From Nitrosomonadales bacterium (GTDB lineage Bacteria; Pseudomonadota; Gammaproteobacteria; Burkholderiales; Gallionellaceae): a stretch of DNA of 64,000 bases. Each line of letters begins with the position of its first letter. Positions within the stretch are counted from its first letter, which is position 1. The stretch lies in NCBI GenBank assembly GCA_016716325.1, contig JADJWO010000001.1, forward strand, positions 62,001-126,000, read 5' to 3'. The translations under genes were made by a program, and so were the position numbers. Shown here piece by piece: positions 61,255 to 64,000 of this stretch. The notes under the pieces are model-generated. The model saw only the letters and a list, made by a program, of their open reading frames with translations, was not told the DNA's origin and did not search any database.

Positions 61255-62379
61255 TCAGGCAGGATGAATATAACCGTCCAGATACCACTGGTAAAGCATT
61301 TCAGCCAACGCGTCCGCGCATTCCGGCAAGGCGGGCAACTCGCGGTCGTCGGCCAGGCGGCGCAACTGCGGGTAAGCGGAATGATCCGGCTGGCAGGATT
61401 CGCCGTTCAGGAATATCCGGCCGGCGTGACACAGCATCTGGCTCTTCAGGTCGAGTCGCACGCCGCGCTTCTGGAGTGCCTGGCGGAATTTTGCCGGACT
61501 CAATGGACGCGCGGGCGCATCGAAGAAGATGTGTGGCTTGGGTTCGCTCAGGTAGCAACCGAGGAAGTTCGCGATGTCTTCCCTGTCCCAGCGCACCTGC
61601 TTGATCGCTTTTTCCACCTGGCGCAGCATCGCCTCGCTGATCTTCGATGGATGCTTCTGTGTTTTCAGGTCCGGGTCGGCATACATGCCGTCCACTTCGA
61701 TGCGGTCCTGCAGATACACCAGGAACTGCTCCGCGAGCTCCTGATGGGACGGGGTGCGGAAGCCGATGGAATAGGTCATGCAATCGTCTTCGGCGATGCC
61801 GTTGTGCGCGCAGTGCGGCGGCAGGTACAGCATGTCGCCCGCCTCCAGCACCCACTCCTGTTCGATGCGGAAATCCTTCAGGATGCGCAGCGGCGCGCCT
61901 TCGACCAGCGTGCGGTCTTGCTGCGTGGAGATCTGCCAGCGCCGGTGTCCCATGCCCTGCAGCAGGAACACGTCATAGGCATCGAAGTGCGGCCCGACCC
62001 CGCCGCCCTTGGGCGCATAGCTCACCATCAGGTCGTCCAGGCGCGCATGCGGGATGAAGGAGAATCGTTTGATCAGTTCCGCCGCTTCCGGCAGGTGGTT
62101 GTTCACGCCCTGCACCAGCACCGTCCATCTGGTTTTACCCAGCCTGTCGAAATCCGCGCGTTCGAACGGCGAGTGGCGCAATTCGAATTTGCCGCGTTGC
62201 TGCGTCACCAGGCGCGATTGCACATCTTCCGTGCAGGCCAGGTCGATCAACTGGCGATGGTCGAGCAGGCCGTTGAAATCGGGGATCGCCTTGCGGATCA
62301 ACAGCGGCTTCTTTTGCCAGTAATCGCGCAGGAATTCCTGGACGCTCATTCCCCCGAGCAGGGTCTTCAAAGGTTTCAT
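61255..62379 (-). CDS. JmjC/cupin oxygenase, RoxA (YcfD)-like
   Basis: 374 residues. The cupin core has the Fe(II) triad H131-x-D133 (GPHFDAYDVFLLQ) and H192 (PPHCAHNG), plus the RW..ST strand. The N-terminal start (MKPLKTLLGGMSVQEFLRDYWQKKPL) and the winged C-terminal domain (PLSPAKFRQALQKRGVRLD) match bacterial ribosomal oxygenases. RoxA hydroxylates an arginine of ribosomal protein L16 with 2-oxoglutarate. The start at 62379 follows the family. A TATAAT lies seven bases upstream and no ribosome site is present, so the message may be leaderless. It is divergent from bcp. Confidence 0.88.
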   Translation of the reverse strand: MKPLKTLLGGMSVQEFLRDYWQKKPLLIRKAIPDFNGLLDHRQLIDLACTEDVQSRLVTQQRGKFELRHSPFERADFDRLGKTRWTVLVQGVNNHLPEAAELIKRFSFIPHARLDDLMVSYAPKGGGVGPHFDAYDVFLLQGMGHRRWQISTQQDRTLVEGAPLRILKDFRIEQEWVLEAGDMLYLPPHCAHNGIAEDDCMTYSIGFRTPSHQELAEQFLVYLQDRIEVDGMYADPDLKTQKHPSKISEAMLRQVEKAIKQVRWDREDIANFLGCYLSEPKPHIFFDAPARPLSPAKFRQALQKRGVRLDLKSQMLCHAGRIFLNGESCQPDHSAYPQLRRLADDRELPALPECADALAEMLYQWYLDGYIHPA

Positions 62380-62386
62380 CGTATGG

Positions 62387-62392
62387 ATTATA
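62387..62392 (-). promoter_or_regulatory. -10 box directly before the RoxA-like start
   Basis: A perfect TATAAT on the minus strand ends seven bases before the ATG (62379). No good -35 is visible. Transcription from it would begin at about the start codon. Confidence 0.45.
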
Positions 62393-62430
62393 GCCGTCCT
62401 GTGCAGCCGGCGCGATGGCGGCAAAAAATT

Positions 62431-62459
62431 TTATTGTCCGCCGGAAAAATGTTTAGAAT
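62431..62459 (+). promoter_or_regulatory. Candidate bcp promoter
   Basis: TTATTG (62431-62436), 17 bases and TAGAAT (62454-62459), followed by GGAGGGAAG (62469-62477) before the bcp ATG. Confidence 0.5.
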
Positions 62460-62482
62460 GCAACCACAGGAGGGAAGCACAA

Positions 62483-62962
62483 ATGCAGTCTGTTCAGCTC
62501 AGCGTCGGGATGGAAGCGCCGCACTTCGAATTGCCGGATGCCGACATGGAGACTTTTGCGCTGACTTCATTGCAGGGCAGGAATAACATCGTGCTTTATT
62601 TCTACCCGAGGGACGATACGCCGGGCTGCACGATGGAAGCCAATGAATTCAGCGACCTCGAGGAGGAGTTCGCCAAGTTCGATACCGTGGTGATCGGCAT
62701 CAGCCGCGACGATTGCCTGAGCCATGCCTCGTTCCGCGACAAGTACGGGCTGTCGGTGCTGCTGCTTTCCGATCCCGACGCGCGCATCTGCAAGCGTTAC
62801 GGAGTGATGTACGAGAAGGAAGTGGACGGGCACAGGAAACATGCCATCCAGCGTTCCACTTTCGTGATCGACAAGCAGGGCAAGTTGCGCCATGTCATGT
62901 ACGGCGTCCACGCACATGGACATGCGCAGGAAGTGTTCAATCTGATAAAGGAACTTAAATGA
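62483..62962 (+). CDS. bcp: Thioredoxin-dependent peroxiredoxin (Bcp/PrxQ)
   Basis: 159 residues. The peroxidatic Cys is C49 in YPRDDTPGCT. The second Cys five residues later that many Bcp proteins have is replaced (TMEANEF), so resolution must use another Cys (C78 in SRDDCLSH is a candidate) or an external thiol. The fold motifs GMEAPHFELPDADME and STFVIDKQGKLRH are standard. It reduces hydrogen peroxide and organic peroxides in the cytoplasm. Strong GGAGG ribosome site. The stop overlaps the start of the next gene by four bases (ATGA). Confidence 0.93.
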   Translation: MQSVQLSVGMEAPHFELPDADMETFALTSLQGRNNIVLYFYPRDDTPGCTMEANEFSDLEEEFAKFDTVVIGISRDDCLSHASFRDKYGLSVLLLSDPDARICKRYGVMYEKEVDGHRKHAIQRSTFVIDKQGKLRHVMYGVHAHGHAQEVFNLIKELK

Positions 62963-63447
62963 AGATCGAAAAGGATACCGTGGTATCGCTACGCTACGAA
63001 TTGTTCGACGATGGCGGCGAACTGCTCGAAAAGGTGGAGGACCCGGTCAGCTACCTGCACGGCGGCTATGACGGCATCTTCCCGCTGGTCGAAGAAGCGC
63101 TGCACGGCAAGCGGACCGGCGACCACTGCAAGGTGACCATGGAACCCGAGGATGGGTTCGGTGAATATGACCACGAACTGGTCGAAGTCGAACCGCGCAG
63201 CTCATTCCCCAGGGAGGTGACGGTCGGCATGCAGTTCGAAGGCGGCCCCGAGAATTCGGAAGAGGATGATTTCATGCTCTACACCGTCGTGGAAGTGACC
63301 GACGACGAAGTGACCGTGGACGGCAACCACCCGCTGGCCGGCAAGACGCTGGTCTTCAACTGCACTGTCACCAGCGTGCGCCCCGCCACCGAAGAGGAGA
63401 TCGAGCACGGGCATGTGCACGACTCGGAAAACGGGCACATGCACTAA
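62959..63447 (+). CDS. FKBP-type peptidyl-prolyl isomerase (SlyD-like)
   Basis: 162 residues. The FKBP domain is interrupted by the insert-in-flap domain as in SlyD (VSYLHGGYDGIFPLVEEALHG, then MEPEDGFGEYDHELV..., then FPREVTVG, and the ending DGNHPLAGKTLVFN). The His/Asp-rich tail (EEEIEHGHVHDSENGHMH) can bind nickel or other metals. It assists protein folding in the cytoplasm. It overlaps bcp by four bases and is translationally coupled to it. Confidence 0.92.
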   Translation: MKIEKDTVVSLRYELFDDGGELLEKVEDPVSYLHGGYDGIFPLVEEALHGKRTGDHCKVTMEPEDGFGEYDHELVEVEPRSSFPREVTVGMQFEGGPENSEEDDFMLYTVVEVTDDEVTVDGNHPLAGKTLVFNCTVTSVRPATEEEIEHGHVHDSENGHMH

Positions 63448-63448
63448 A

Positions 63449-63597
63449 ACCCCTGTAAAACTGCTGCGCTCGACGGGGCGTCGTTGCACAAGACCCCGGA
63501 ATGCTCATGTACCGGATGTACATTCCGCTTCCTTGCCCTTGTGCGCCTGGCCCGGTCGTCGCTCGCGACGTTTTTCAGTGGTTTTTGGCTGTATGGG
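63449..63597. repeat. Long imperfect palindrome between convergent genes
   Basis: Nested arms: an inner one around GGAATGCTCATGTACC / TGTACATTCC (63497-63531) and outer ones from ACTGCTGCGCTCGACG (63460) to CGTCGCTCGCGACGTTTTT (63557-63575). The outer arms resemble the element between feoA and dapA. It extends into the last codons of the glycosyltransferase-like gene and may act as a terminator for both convergent genes. Confidence 0.5.
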
Positions 63598-64000
63598 GCG
63601 AGTTCCGCGCACCAAACTGAGCATCCAGTCTTTCAGCCAGCCATTCCGCCGCCTGGACCGCACCTGCCGGGGTGACCGGTCGCAGCCCAGGTTCGCGCCA
63701 GAGGCTTTCCAGTCCGTCGGCGAGATCGCCCGATTCAAGTGCCTGTCGCGAGACTTCGCGGCACGTGCCGTTCTGTTGCAGCCATTCGATCAGCGCCGGC
63801 GATTCCGGCCAGTCGGCGCGGCTGACATACAGCACCGGCACACCGCTGCAGGGCGATTCCACGAAACTGCCGTAACCCGGTTTGCACAGCAGCGCATCGC
63901 TGCTGGCGAGCAGGTCGCTGAAACCCAGCGGCAGCGATTCCAGCACGACCGCATCGGGATGCGTCACCTGCCAGTTCGCCTGCACCAGCCAGCGCACGCC
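63575..64000 (-). CDS. Glycosyltransferase-like protein (GT-B C-terminal half), partial
   Basis: The frame is open at base 64000, so the start lies beyond the window; about 141 residues are visible. The motif LLASSDALLCKPGYGSFVES..GVPVLYV resembles the nucleotide-sugar-binding C-terminal domain of GT-B glycosyltransferases (MurG-like DxxxxKPG pattern), followed by a helical end (EWLAERLDAQFG). Donor and acceptor are unknown. The last 10 codons overlap a palindromic repeat. Orientation is opposite to slyD. Confidence 0.7.
   Translation of the reverse strand, partial: GVRWLVQANWQVTHPDAVVLESLPLGFSDLLASSDALLCKPGYGSFVESPCSGVPVLYVSRADWPESPALIEWLQQNGTCREVSRQALESGDLADGLESLWREPGLRPVTPAGAVQAAEWLAERLDAQFGARNSPHTAKNH

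Overview
The window looks like chromosomal DNA from a GC-rich betaproteobacterium. The gene families (dapA-bamC, RoxA-type oxygenase, TrxC, MshQ-like proteins, two-partner secretion) and the pairing of ferrous-iron uptake with a sulfide:quinone oxidoreductase-like flavoprotein would fit a Nitrosomonadales/Gallionellaceae-type organism. That placement is an inference from content, not a database result.

Layout. 1-2.1 kb: the end of an AEC-family transporter and a small methyltransferase embedded in dispersed repeats. 2.1-22.5 kb: a large surface module consisting of a 5687-residue secreted adhesin (TpsA), its outer-membrane transporter (TpsB) and a double-FecR-domain periplasmic protein, closed by a terminator. 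22.6-32.6 kb: mostly housekeeping genes. These are thioredoxin 2, a class II amidotransferase, nadC, clpB with a clear sigma-32 promoter, a DEDD exonuclease, a GIY-YIG-like protein, an RlmN-family radical SAM methyltransferase swollen by repeat-derived inserts, and an SQR-like flavoprotein with a 53-residue partner. 32.8-40.7 kb: an accessory region with a NERD-UvrD helicase, an AT-richer EEP nuclease, an IS110-type element, a toxin-antitoxin pair, a propeller/Sel1 secreted protein and a fragment of a second antitoxin gene. 40.8-46.7 kb: nhaA, a three-gene set (YkgJ-like, small membrane protein, YjbQ), a PAS-GGDEF-EAL protein and an NfeD-like protein. 46.9-54.8 kb: two tandem paralogous MshQ-like proteins with glycine-rich heads. 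55-64 kb: feoAB, dapA-bamC, an MBL hydrolase, a lipoprotein, a DUF7931-like protein with a RoxA-like oxygenase, bcp-slyD, and the edge of a glycosyltransferase-like gene.

The most distinctive property is the load of dispersed palindromic repeats and how they behave. At least six families occur: the GTCATTCCCGCG..GGAATCCAG family, often as REPIN-like inverted pairs; a TGTAGGAGC..GCTCCTACA family; a CTCTCCCGC..GCGGGAGAGG family; a CTCCCCCTT..AAGGGGGAGG family; a GGTGCAAT..ATTGCACC hairpin; and a GACTCCGGTACCTTTGGC family. Members of at least three families lie in frame inside open coding sequences: twice in the RlmN-like enzyme and twice in the adhesin. Elsewhere a repeat supplies a gene's stop codon, and a REPIN-like core is inverted between two copies that flank one gene.

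Functionally, the TpsA/TpsB/FecR set and the two MshQ-like proteins point to a surface-attached life style, with the multi-sensor GGDEF-EAL protein a plausible (inferred) regulator of attachment. FeoAB and the SQR-like protein suggest use of reduced iron and sulfur. No tRNA, rRNA or CRISPR array was seen.
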